Shown one piece after another: positions 18,621 to 26,151 of a DNA stretch of 64,000 nucleotides. The DNA comes from Gp6-AA40 sp035496255 (GTDB lineage Bacteria; Acidobacteriota; Vicinamibacteria; Vicinamibacterales; UBA2999), in the NCBI GenBank assembly GCA_035496255.1, contig DATJEU010000096.1, positions 1 through 64,000 on the forward strand. Direction: 5' to 3'. The notes beneath the pieces are model-generated. The model was not told where the DNA came from. It saw only the letters and a program-made list of their open reading frames with translations, and made no database searches. The first letter of the stretch is position 1; the number at the start of each line of letters is the position of its first letter. The translations under genes and the position numbers were made by a program.

Positions 18621-19403
18621 GTGCGCTTCAAGTTGACGATCGAATATGCCGGCACGCGCTACAGCGGCTGGCAGATCCAGAAGAATGCGAGAACGGTCCA
18701 GGGCGAGATCGATCGCGCGCTCCGTGAACTGACCGACGCCGGCGACTTCGAACTGTACGGATCAGGGCGCACGGACGCCGGCGTTCACGCGCTCGCTCAG
18801 GTGGCGCATCTCGACCTCACCACGACCCTTCCGCCCGAATTGCTGCGCCGCCGCATCAACGATGCGCTCCCGTCGGACATCAACATCGTACGGATCGACA
18901 AGGTCCGTCATCGGTTTCACGCGAGACACGGCGCCGTCGGCCGCAGCTACATCTACCAGGTGTCGCGGCGGCGTACCGCATTCGCGAAGCCGTTCGTATG
19001 GTGGGTGAAGGAGGATCTCGACGTCGAGCAGATGCGAGCGACGGCCCGCCAGTTCGTCGGCTTCCACGACTTCCGTGCGTTCTCGGACGACGACCCGGAC
19101 GAGAAGTCCACCGAGGTCCTCATCGACACGCTCGACATCCATGAAGACGACGACCTGATCGTTGTCCACGTCGAGGGATCGCACTTCCTGTGGAAGTTGG
19201 TCAGGAGACTCGTCGGCGTACTCGTCGAGACGGGTCGCGGCGGATTGAGCGTGGACGACGCGTCGCGCCTGCTCGGATCGGCAAGCTCGCTGCCGGCGCG
19301 ATTGACCGCCCCCGCGGCCGGCCTCTTCCTCGAGCGAGTGTTCTACGAGGGCGACGCGCGCGATGTGTCGGTGCGGCCGCCCATCACCGTGTTGCGCTTC
19401 TGA
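18621..19403 (+). CDS. truA: tRNA pseudouridine(38-40) synthase
   Basis: 260 residues from a GTG at 18621 that matches the family N terminus (RFKLTIEYAGTRYSGWQIQ). The catalytic Asp is in GSGRTDAGVHALAQ (about residue 52). Later conserved segments FVGFHDFRAFS and GSHFLWKLVRRLVG (MVR-like motif) are present. It modifies uridines 38-40 in the tRNA anticodon arm. Length is normal. Confidence 0.95.
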   Translation: MRFKLTIEYAGTRYSGWQIQKNARTVQGEIDRALRELTDAGDFELYGSGRTDAGVHALAQVAHLDLTTTLPPELLRRRINDALPSDINIVRIDKVRHRFHARHGAVGRSYIYQVSRRRTAFAKPFVWWVKEDLDVEQMRATARQFVGFHDFRAFSDDDPDEKSTEVLIDTLDIHEDDDLIVVHVEGSHFLWKLVRRLVGVLVETGRGGLSVDDASRLLGSASSLPARLTAPAAGLFLERVFYEGDARDVSVRPPITVLRF

Positions 19404-19472
19404 CCTCACACGGTCGGGGTCCACCTCGTTGCGCTCAGGGGTCTGAAGACCCGCCCCTCACCGAAAAAGTCT

Positions 19473-20267
19473 CTATCGCTTCCGCTTGTAGGGCACGACC
19501 CTGCCGCCAGGCGCTGGCAGATAAATGACATCGTCATTTGTGCCGGCGCGCGCGTACACCGTAATCCCACCGAGATTGCCGGTTGCGGCGAACTCGTCGG
19601 ATCGCAGCGTTAACGGCGTGCCGGCTGGAACCCACTTGTTGCCGCGATATTCGACCCAGATGTGCTGCCGGATGGCGGCGGGGTCAACGAGCGTCGGCAC
19701 GCGAGTCGCCCGCGCGGCCGGCGAAGGTGACGTGCGCTCGTCGACTGTCGCCGCGAGACTCACCGCGGGCGGAGATGATGCGATCCCGATTGTGCCAACG
19801 GCACCAGGCTCGCGGGTTGCGGCTGTTGCCGGCTCGCCCGGCGCCACAACGTTCGTCGGCGAGATCGGTGCTTCCGGCAATGCATCCTCATGTCGGACGA
19901 TATCGATAGGAAATGAAGGCGATCGGCTGCCCGTCGTTCCCGCAAGCGTCCCCGTTCGTGGGCGCTCGTACGGCTGCATCAACCCGCGGCCGATCGGGAC
20001 GAACACCACGCTCCCCGGCTCCAGCGTGGTGTCGACGTAGATCGGAATGCCCATGAACGAACCGCTCCGCACCATCCGGTCGCCGTCGAAGAACTGCGCC
20101 GCGCCCGCCCGGATGAACGTGTTCCCGTCGAGCTGAACCGGATCTCCCTGCACGTACCAGGTCTCATGCGCCGCCGTGACGATCGGAGGATCGGCCGCGC
20201 GGCTCTGTATCTGTGCGACCGCCGGTGTCGAAAGAGCGAGCAGAGCGACGATGATCAGAGGGCGCAT
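19473..20267 (-). CDS. Secreted protein with two copies of an unknown beta-rich module
   Basis: 264 residues: signal peptide (about 1-19), a first module (about 36-105), a low-complexity Pro/Ala/Thr linker, and a second module (about 202-264). Both modules share the order W-V, G-x-P/T-L, G-x-x-x-G-I-x-(I/V)-Y, V-(F/Y)-(V/L)-P, (M/V)-x-P-Y-(E/K)-R. For example, GIPIYVDTTLEPGSVVFVP aligns with GITVYARAGTNDDVIYLP, and QPYERPR with VPYKRKR. I do not recognise the family. Compact repeated beta modules of this kind could be periplasmic binding or structural units. It is convergent with truA and followed, on the same strand, by none of its own kind. Confidence 0.7.
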   Translation of the reverse strand: MRPLIIVALLALSTPAVAQIQSRAADPPIVTAAHETWYVQGDPVQLDGNTFIRAGAAQFFDGDRMVRSGSFMGIPIYVDTTLEPGSVVFVPIGRGLMQPYERPRTGTLAGTTGSRSPSFPIDIVRHEDALPEAPISPTNVVAPGEPATAATREPGAVGTIGIASSPPAVSLAATVDERTSPSPAARATRVPTLVDPAAIRQHIWVEYRGNKWVPAGTPLTLRSDEFAATGNLGGITVYARAGTNDDVIYLPAPGGRVVPYKRKR

Positions 20268-20314
20268 GCCACCTCCCTCCCTCTGCGGCTCTCAAAGCAC
20301 GTGCCGCCACCTCT

Positions 20315-20623
20315 CTATCGGCTATGGCGGTGCATCAGATCGATGAGCTCGTCGTACATCGCCTCGGCTTTGGCGCTGCTCTCGCGGATCGCGTGGGTGG
20401 CGCAGTGCTTGAGGTGATTGCGCATCAGCTCCCGGGCCACCGCTCGCAGCGCTTCGTGCACCGAGGAGATCTGTGTGAGCACGTCTGCACAATAACGGTC
20501 CTCCACCACCATCTTCTGGAGTCCGCGCACCTGGCCTTCGATCCGTTTGAGACGGGTCAGGTTCCGCCGCTTCGCGTCGGCGTCGACGGCCACCGCCCGC
20601 CGGTGAACGTTTCGAGGACTCAT
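20315..20623 (-). CDS. csoR: CsoR-family copper-sensing transcriptional repressor
   Basis: 102 residues, an all-helical DUF156 protein. The Cu(I) ligand set of CsoR is complete: Cys45, His70 and Cys74 (RYCADVL ... RNHLKHCATHAI). Apo-CsoR binds DNA and releases on Cu(I) binding. It starts inside the end of copA (ATGA overlap), so it is made from the copA transcript, and the copA promoter carries two CsoR-like operators (22851-22891): an autoregulated copper operon. Confidence 0.92.
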   Translation of the reverse strand: MSPRNVHRRAVAVDADAKRRNLTRLKRIEGQVRGLQKMVVEDRYCADVLTQISSVHEALRAVARELMRNHLKHCATHAIRESSAKAEAMYDELIDLMHRHSR

Positions 20624-22833
20624 GCCGCTGCTCCTTTCAGTCGCAGGCTGTTGCTGACGACACTGACCGAACTCAACGCCATCGCCGCACTCGCCAGCAC
20701 CGGGCTGAGCAGGATGCCGAACGCCGGATAGAGCACGCCCGCCGCGATCGGAATCCCGATGCAGTTGTAGATGAAGGCCCAGAACAGGTTCTGTTTCATG
20801 ATGCGCATCGCCGCACGCGAGACACGGATGGCGGAGACCAGCGTATGCAGGTCGCCGCGCATCAGCGCGATATCCGCGGCATCGAGCGCAAGATCGGTCC
20901 CGCCACCCATGGCGATGCCGACGTCGGCCTGCGCCAGCGCCGGCGCGTCGTTGATCCCATCACCGACCATCGCGACGTAACGGCCGCGTTGCTGCCGATC
21001 GCGAACGGCGTCCACCTTCCCTTGCGGCAGCACCTCAGCGATCACGTCGTGAATCCCGGCCGCCGCAGCGACGACGTCGGCGGTCGACCGGCGGTCACCG
21101 GTCAGCATCACCAGCGACAATCCCATGTCGCGCAGATGACGCAGGGCGTCCGCGGCTTCTGCACGCAGCGGATCGACGATGCCAATCACACCCAGTGCCC
21201 GATCGTCTTCGGCGACGAAGAGCGCCGTTTCGCCGTCACGCGCTCGCTCGTCCGCGGCCTCCTGCAGCGGACGGGAGTCGACGCCGTGCGCCTCGATCCA
21301 GGCGGCCGTGCCGATGATCACCGCGTGACCAGCCACCCGCCCGCGCACGCCGCGGCCGGGTTCGACGACGAAGTCGGTGGCGGCATCAGGCAGGCCGTTT
21401 GCGGACGCCGCCCGCGTGATGGCGTCGGCAACCGGGTGCTCGGACAGTCGTTCGACGGCGGCGGCGCGACGCAGCAGCGCCGCTTCGTCACCGTCGCAGG
21501 CGACGACCGATGCCACGGCCGGGCGCCCTTCGGTGATCGTTCCCGTCTTGTCGAAGATGACGGTATCCACATCAGCGAGCCGTTGCAGCGCCTCGCCACC
21601 TTTGATCAGGACGCCGAGCGTGCCCGCGCGTCCGGTCGCGACCATGACCGCTGTTGGAACGGCGAGGCCCATCGCACATGGACACGCGATGATCAGGACC
21701 GAGACTCCTGTGGCCAGCGCCCGAATCGCTACGCCCTGTCCACCCACGAGCAGCCAGACGATGACCGTCAACGCGGCAATCGCCATGACGGCCGGCACGA
21801 ACACGGCGCTGACGCGATCGGCCAACTGCTGAATCGGTGCCCGCGACGCCTGCGCATCGCCCATCAGCCGGACGATTTGTGCCAGCGTGCTGTCGGGCCC
21901 GACGCGCGTGGCCCGCACCTGAATGGCGCCGGCAACGTTGATCGTCCCGCCGGTGACCGTCGCGCCTGCTGCACGCACCACCGGCATCGACTCGCCCGTC
22001 ACCATCGACTCGTCGAGCGAGCCGGTCCCGGCCGTCACGACACCGTCGACGGCGACCCGCTCACCCGGCCGGACCAGCACGACGTCGCCGGCGCGAATCT
22101 GATCGATGTTCACCACGCGCTCATGGCCGCCCTCGAGCACGGTCGCATCCGTCGGTTGCAATCGCACCAGCGCTCGCAATGCCTCCGACGTCTGCCGGCG
22201 TGCCCGCGCCTCGAGCGTGCGGCCGGCCAGCACGAACGCGATGATCACGATGACCGCCTCGTAGTACACGGCTGGTTCCACGCCATGAGCAACGAGCACG
22301 TGCGCGCGCAGCGTGGCGACGACCGAGTAGAGAAATGCCGCGCCGGTCCCGATGGCAACCAGGCTGTTCATGTCCGGCACGCGATGCCACAACGCGCGGA
22401 CGCCACGCACGTAAAAGGTCCCGCCGGCCCACGTCATCACGAAGACGGTGAGCGCCATCAGCACCCATGCACCTGCCGTCCCGCCCATCGACAGGCGCAT
22501 CGGCGTCGCCATCGCGGCCGCACCGATGACGCCGGCCACGACGGCCCGCCGTCGCAGCGACGTGAACTCGGCGCGCTCCTGCTCGTCGCGCGCGCCCTGG
22601 GCCATCACCGCAGACGATTCCGCGGACGGCACAGCGGCGCCGTAGCCGATCGATTCGACGGCGGCGACAAGTTGCTCTGGCTGGACGACGGCCGGATCGA
22701 AGACGACGCGGGCCTGGCCGGTCATCAGGTTGACGGAGGCATCGGTCACGCCCGGCTGCCGGTTCAACGCCCGCTGGACGTTGGCCTGGCACGCCGCACA
22801 GGTCATGCCGGTAACGGACAGGTCGGTCGTCAC
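20620..22833 (-). CDS. copA: Copper-exporting P1B-type ATPase
   Basis: 737 residues from a GTG at 22833. One N-terminal heavy-metal domain (GMTCAACQANVQRAL) is followed by membrane helices, the TGES actuator loop (VTGESMPV), the membrane CPC copper site (IIACPCAMGLAVP), the phosphorylation motif DKTGTITEG, and GDGINDAPALAQADVGIAMG. It pumps Cu(I) out of the cytoplasm. The frame stays open to an ATG at 22899, but that would place the promoter and both operators inside the coding region, so I take the GTG after them. csoR overlaps its stop. Confidence 0.93.
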   Translation of the reverse strand: MTTDLSVTGMTCAACQANVQRALNRQPGVTDASVNLMTGQARVVFDPAVVQPEQLVAAVESIGYGAAVPSAESSAVMAQGARDEQERAEFTSLRRRAVVAGVIGAAAMATPMRLSMGGTAGAWVLMALTVFVMTWAGGTFYVRGVRALWHRVPDMNSLVAIGTGAAFLYSVVATLRAHVLVAHGVEPAVYYEAVIVIIAFVLAGRTLEARARRQTSEALRALVRLQPTDATVLEGGHERVVNIDQIRAGDVVLVRPGERVAVDGVVTAGTGSLDESMVTGESMPVVRAAGATVTGGTINVAGAIQVRATRVGPDSTLAQIVRLMGDAQASRAPIQQLADRVSAVFVPAVMAIAALTVIVWLLVGGQGVAIRALATGVSVLIIACPCAMGLAVPTAVMVATGRAGTLGVLIKGGEALQRLADVDTVIFDKTGTITEGRPAVASVVACDGDEAALLRRAAAVERLSEHPVADAITRAASANGLPDAATDFVVEPGRGVRGRVAGHAVIIGTAAWIEAHGVDSRPLQEAADERARDGETALFVAEDDRALGVIGIVDPLRAEAADALRHLRDMGLSLVMLTGDRRSTADVVAAAAGIHDVIAEVLPQGKVDAVRDRQQRGRYVAMVGDGINDAPALAQADVGIAMGGGTDLALDAADIALMRGDLHTLVSAIRVSRAAMRIMKQNLFWAFIYNCIGIPIAAGVLYPAFGILLSPVLASAAMALSSVSVVSNSLRLKGAAA

Positions 22834-22850
22834 GGTGTGAGTCTGAGCCA

Positions 22851-22867
22851 ATACCCTTACCCGGTAT
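22851..22867 (-). promoter_or_regulatory. CsoR-like operator, promoter-downstream copy
   Basis: A 17-bp inverted repeat ATACC-N7-GGTAT with a C-rich centre (CTTACCC), close to known CsoR sites of the TACCC...GGGTA type. It covers the predicted transcription start region, 18 bp before the copA GTG. Confidence 0.68.
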
Positions 22868-22869
22868 CG

Positions 22870-22875
22870 AGTATA
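22870..22875 (-). promoter_or_regulatory. Probable -10 box of copA-csoR
   Basis: TATACT on the minus strand lies between the two CsoR-like palindromes, about 37 bp before the GTG start. The -35 region (around 22893-22898) is poor, as often seen in repressor-covered promoters. Confidence 0.45.
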
Positions 22876-22891
22876 TACCGGGCAGGGGTAT
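22875..22891 (-). promoter_or_regulatory. CsoR-like operator, promoter-upstream copy
   Basis: A second 17-bp ATACC-N7-GGTAT repeat (centre GGGCAGG), 24 bp centre-to-centre from the first. It spans the -10/-35 spacer, so a bound tetramer would block RNA polymerase. Confidence 0.7.
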
Positions 22892-22907
22892 CGACGCATT
22901 CAGGAGT

Positions 22908-23002
22908 CAGAATGCAGAGCTCGACTGGCGGCTGGCGGCTGGCAACTGGCGGTACGACGTCTACACGATCCTCTGTTCCTCAATTCTGACTTCTGCATTC
23001 TG
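22908..23002. repeat. 95-bp intergenic element with perfect 11-bp inverted ends
   Basis: CAGAATGCAGA at 22908-22918 is matched by its exact complement TCTGCATTCTG at 22992-23002. The interior holds repeated CTGGCGGCTGGC units. The same terminal 11-mer appears in the element at 52640-52747. CCAGCAGCCGC/CCGCCAGCCGC material continues to about 23050. Confidence 0.7.
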
Positions 23003-23056
23003 AGTGCTGCGTGCCAGCAGCCGCGTACCGCCACCCGCCAGCCGCATGCTGAATTC

Positions 23057-23653
23057 CTATGGCTCTGGCGGCCCGCCGCGACGGCCGGCGCTGGCCGGCG
23101 GGGTGACGCCGTTCAGCCGCACGTACACCACGAACTGGCCGTACATGTCTTCGGAGTGCTGCATGTCGAAGTAGATGATCCGGACGCGGCTGGCCGACGA
23201 GCCCATGAACCCGGGCGGCGGGACGCGCTCCACCCATTGCTGATCGTTGAACTCCTTGATCACCGCTTCGCCGTAATCGAAGGTCTGCTTGAGATCCGCG
23301 AGCAGCGCCGCCTTCGTCGTCGCCTTCTCGTTGATCGTCGGCGCCGGTGTCTTGCCGCCGAGCGTCTGGAGGATGAACAGATCGGTCTGCGACACGTGCA
23401 GCACCCGTTGGGCGAATGTCTGCTGCGCCGGCGTCGGCTTGAAATTGAACTTGTCGTCCGGCATCGCCTCGACGATCTGCGTGATCAAGGTGCGCGTCCG
23501 CGCCCAGTCTGCCTGGATGTCGCCGGCGAGCGTCGTGATCGCCGGCGCCGCGGCTCCACGTCCGCCGCGCCCGCCGCCTGGACGCGCGCCCTGCGCGTGC
23601 ACAGACGCCGCCAGCACACATGTCAATCCGATCGCCATCAGTCCGCGTGTCAT
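23057..23653 (-). CDS. Exported DinB-superfamily protein
   Basis: 198 residues. A signal peptide (about 1-20) is followed by a Gly/Arg linker (GARPGGGRGGRG) and a DinB-like four-helix domain (about 38-185) with DDKFNFKPTPAQQTFAQRVLHVSQTDLFILQTLGGK and a later MQHSEDMYGQFVVYVRLNG; the His residues fit the usual divalent-metal triad. DinB/YfiT proteins include metal-dependent thiol-S-transferases, but most are uncharacterised. It lies 13 bp upstream of the dienelactone hydrolase gene, so both share a transcript. Confidence 0.82.
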   Translation of the reverse strand: MTRGLMAIGLTCVLAASVHAQGARPGGGRGGRGAAAPAITTLAGDIQADWARTRTLITQIVEAMPDDKFNFKPTPAQQTFAQRVLHVSQTDLFILQTLGGKTPAPTINEKATTKAALLADLKQTFDYGEAVIKEFNDQQWVERVPPPGFMGSSASRVRIIYFDMQHSEDMYGQFVVYVRLNGVTPPASAGRRGGPPEP

Positions 23654-23666
23654 CGGTCCCTCCTGT

Positions 23667-24446
23667 TCACAGCTTCCTGCCGAAGAAGTCGAGCAACGTA
23701 TGCCAGTGCCGTTCGGAGGCGTCGCGGTCGTACACCATGTGACCGGTCACCGCGAATCCGTGCCTGGCGCCTTCGTAGGTTTCGAGCGCGTAGTCGACGC
23801 CGGCCTCGCGCAGCGCCGCCTCGAGACGGTCCTGTTGTTCTTTCGGGAATCCCGGATCAATGCCAGCGACGCCGACATAGAGCGTGCCGCGCATCTGCGG
23901 CGCAAGACGGTGCGGGCTGTCGGGTTTGTCGGTGGCCAGAGAGCCACCGTGAAACGATGCCGCGGCCGCCACGCGATCGGGAAAGCGGCCGAGCGCGCTG
24001 ATCGCGAAGCCGCCGCCCATGCAGTACCCCACGGCTCCCATCTTTCCCGGCTTCACTGCCGGCTCGGGCCGACCTGACGGTCGGCCGCTGGATTCCGAGG
24101 TATCGGTATCCAGATACGCGATCACGGCTTCCGTGTCGCGCATCACCAAGGTGTTGTTGATGGAATCGATCTGCGCCCGGAATCGCGTGCGCTCCGCGTC
24201 ATCGCCGGCCGCAATCTTCCTCGGATCGAACGACGTGAAATCGCGCGTGCGGTAATACAGGTTCGGAACGACGACGAAATACCCGGCGTCGGCAAGCCGC
24301 TGCGCCATCGAATCGAGATCCGGGCGGATGCCGTACGCATCCATGTAGATGATGACCGCCGGCCAGGGACCCTTTCCCTGTGGCTGAAAGGTATGCACAT
24401 CCATCACGCCATCGGTGGTCGGCAGATCCACACGCGCTCCGCTCAT
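23667..24446 (-). CDS. Dienelactone hydrolase family alpha/beta hydrolase
   Basis: 259 residues. The fold and triad of the DLH family are visible: nucleophile Cys142 in GAVGYCMGGG, an Asp near 195 (VGVAGIDPG) and His in GARHGF. It is cytosolic (no signal peptide) and likely hydrolyses lactones or small esters. Residues 121-127 (GRPSGRP) come from a perfect GGCCGACC/GGTCGGCC palindrome (24067-24086) of the type found between genes here, placed just before the nucleophile strand; this looks like a repeat tolerated in frame. The gene sits after a hairpin terminator of the MBL gene and upstream of the DinB gene. Confidence 0.88.
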   Translation of the reverse strand: MSGARVDLPTTDGVMDVHTFQPQGKGPWPAVIIYMDAYGIRPDLDSMAQRLADAGYFVVVPNLYYRTRDFTSFDPRKIAAGDDAERTRFRAQIDSINNTLVMRDTEAVIAYLDTDTSESSGRPSGRPEPAVKPGKMGAVGYCMGGGFAISALGRFPDRVAAAASFHGGSLATDKPDSPHRLAPQMRGTLYVGVAGIDPGFPKEQQDRLEAALREAGVDYALETYEGARHGFAVTGHMVYDRDASERHWHTLLDFFGRKL

Positions 24447-24465
24447 GCGTTCTCCTGTACAGGCA

Positions 24466-24493
24466 AAGGGCTCGGAGATGCCTCCGAGCCCTT
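24466..24493 (-). terminator. Hairpin after the MBL-fold hydrolase gene
   Basis: A perfect 12-bp stem (AAGGGCTCGGAG / CTCCGAGCCCTT) with loop ATGC begins 22 bases past the MBL gene stop at 24516. It has the same build (12-bp stem, 4-base loop, AAGGG base, no long T-run) as the recA hairpin. Confidence 0.65.
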
Positions 24494-24515
24494 CATTGTG
24501 CGCCGGTTCGCCGCC

Positions 24516-25490
24516 TTATTTCTTCTTGGCGGCCGCCGCCTGCAGCTCCGCGTAGAAGGGATCGAGGCGTCCCTGCTGGTTGAAGCTGTTCAGATTCCAA
24601 CCCAGATCATCGACCTTGATGTTCGCGAGCAACTGGTCCTTGGGGGTGCCCTTCTTGATCTGTTCGATGCCGCGCTCCACAACCGTGTTCCATTTGTTGC
24701 GGAACTCCTGCACCTGCGCACGTGTGAGCGTTTCCGGCGCGGGTGCCGGCGCCGAATGACCGGGGACGACGGTATCGAAATCCAGCTTGAGCAGCTTGTC
24801 GAGGGAGCCGACCCATTCGACGGCGCTGCCACCGAACGGCATGTCGGCATTCGGCGTGGCGCCCACGACCATGTCACCGGTCGACACCACTTTGAGATCC
24901 GGGAAATAGACGAACGTGTCGCCGTTCGTGTGGCCACGGCCGAAATAGTGCGCTTCCGCCTTGGCCTTGCCCACCTGCACCTTCTTGTCCTTGGCGTAGG
25001 TGACCTTGGCCTTCTCCGGTTTGCCCTGCGCCGGCGCGTACGTCTCGAGATTCTTGTTCAGATTCTCCTGCACGATGACTTCTGCACCCGCCGCCTGGAA
25101 CGGCCCGATGTTGCCGCTGTGATCCTGGTGATGATGGGTGACGAATACATACTTCACCGGCGCCTGTGACACGGTCCGGATCTGCTGCATCAACGCGTCG
25201 TAGTTCGCCTGTCCGAGATTCTTCGTGTCGACGACGATGAGACCGGCGGGATCGACGCGGACGGTGGTGTTTCCACCAAGGCCGGTCACGATGTAGAGAT
25301 TCGGCTTGATCTCCTTGATCACCGGCGGCGCCGCCGGCCCCCCACGGCCACCGCCACCCCTGCCGCCGCCGCCCTGCCGCCCGGGTGCGCCCTGTCCACG
25401 CTCTTGTCCTTCTGGCGCCTGTGCGGCCGCTGGCATCGACACCGCGAACATCGCAGCCGCCATCACCGCAATCGAAAGTACTTTCCGCAT
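24516..25490 (-). CDS. Secreted metallo-beta-lactamase-fold hydrolase
   Basis: 324 residues from the ATG at 25490 (GGGAGG upstream; an in-frame ATG at 25502 lacks it). A signal peptide (about 1-23) and a Gly/Arg/Pro linker (GAPGRQGGGGRGGGGRGG) precede an MBL domain with the zinc motif THHHQDHSG (about residue 136-144), further ligands in AHYFGRGHTNGDTFVYFP and the late PGHSAP. It resembles the quinoprotein-relay-type or SoxH-like MBL proteins more than true beta-lactamases, and the substrate is unknown. It is transcribed towards its own terminator at 24466-24493. Confidence 0.88.
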   Translation of the reverse strand: MRKVLSIAVMAAAMFAVSMPAAAQAPEGQERGQGAPGRQGGGGRGGGGRGGPAAPPVIKEIKPNLYIVTGLGGNTTVRVDPAGLIVVDTKNLGQANYDALMQQIRTVSQAPVKYVFVTHHHQDHSGNIGPFQAAGAEVIVQENLNKNLETYAPAQGKPEKAKVTYAKDKKVQVGKAKAEAHYFGRGHTNGDTFVYFPDLKVVSTGDMVVGATPNADMPFGGSAVEWVGSLDKLLKLDFDTVVPGHSAPAPAPETLTRAQVQEFRNKWNTVVERGIEQIKKGTPKDQLLANIKVDDLGWNLNSFNQQGRLDPFYAELQAAAAKKK

Positions 25491-25518
25491 CAGTCCTCCC
25501 ATGGAATCGCAGGGGATT

Positions 25519-26151
25519 CTACTCTCGCGCGACCGTTTGATCCTCAGGCGTGATGCCGGCCCTGGTCGCCAGCAGCATCAGCTCGAGGCGGCTGTCGATG
25601 CCCAGCTTCTCGTAAATGTTGTGCAGGTGCAGCTTCACGGTCCCTTCGGCGATGCCGAGCTGCTCGGCGATCACACGGTTGCGGAGGCCGGCAGACACGG
25701 CGCGAACCACCTGCAGTTCGCGCGCGCTCAGCGCGTTCTTGATTGACCGGGCCGCCGGGTCTTCCGGCAGCTCCGGCGGAAACGGCTTCAGCCCAGCGGA
25801 CGCGCGCGTCACCTCCGCTACCAGCTCATTGGGCGACAGATCCTTGTAGAGGAGACCGTCGGCGCCCAGCTGCTTCGCCGCCGTGACCTCGTCGCCCATC
25901 GCGGCGGCGCTGAGGATGACGACCTTCACGGGCAACTGCTCGTCGCGGATCGTTTTCAGCACCTGGATGCCGCTGATGTCCGGCAGCTTGAGATCGAGCA
26001 GGACGAGATCGGGCGACAGGCTGCGTGCCGCGTCGATCGCTTCGCGGCCGGTCTGACACCGGGCGACGACTTCGACACCCGGCAGCCCGGCAAACAGCCG
26101 TTCGAGGCCCGCCAGCACGATCGGGTGATCATCGACCAGGACTAGGCGCAT
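25519..26151 (-). CDS. NarL/FixJ-type response regulator
   Basis: 210 residues: a receiver domain (VLVDDHPIVLAGLERLF, phosphoacceptor Asp in LVLLDLKLPDISG about residue 53) and a LuxR-type helix-turn-helix (about 142-205: LSARELQVVRAVSAGLRNRVIAEQLGIAEGTVKLHLHNIYEKLGI). It overlaps the preceding histidine kinase gene by 10 bp, so they form a cognate pair. It presumably activates nearby or distant genes when phosphorylated; no target is evident. Confidence 0.94.
   Translation of the reverse strand: MRLVLVDDHPIVLAGLERLFAGLPGVEVVARCQTGREAIDAARSLSPDLVLLDLKLPDISGIQVLKTIRDEQLPVKVVILSAAAMGDEVTAAKQLGADGLLYKDLSPNELVAEVTRASAGLKPFPPELPEDPAARSIKNALSARELQVVRAVSAGLRNRVIAEQLGIAEGTVKLHLHNIYEKLGIDSRLELMLLATRAGITPEDQTVARE

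Noticed and set aside
20845..22989. A 714-codon open frame on the plus strand
   Set aside because: Opposite copA, whose P-type ATPase motifs are complete.
24516..25490. Antibiotic-resistance beta-lactamase
   Set aside because: The fold motif is present, but sequence and length fit general MBL hydrolases; no class B features beyond the shared zinc motif.
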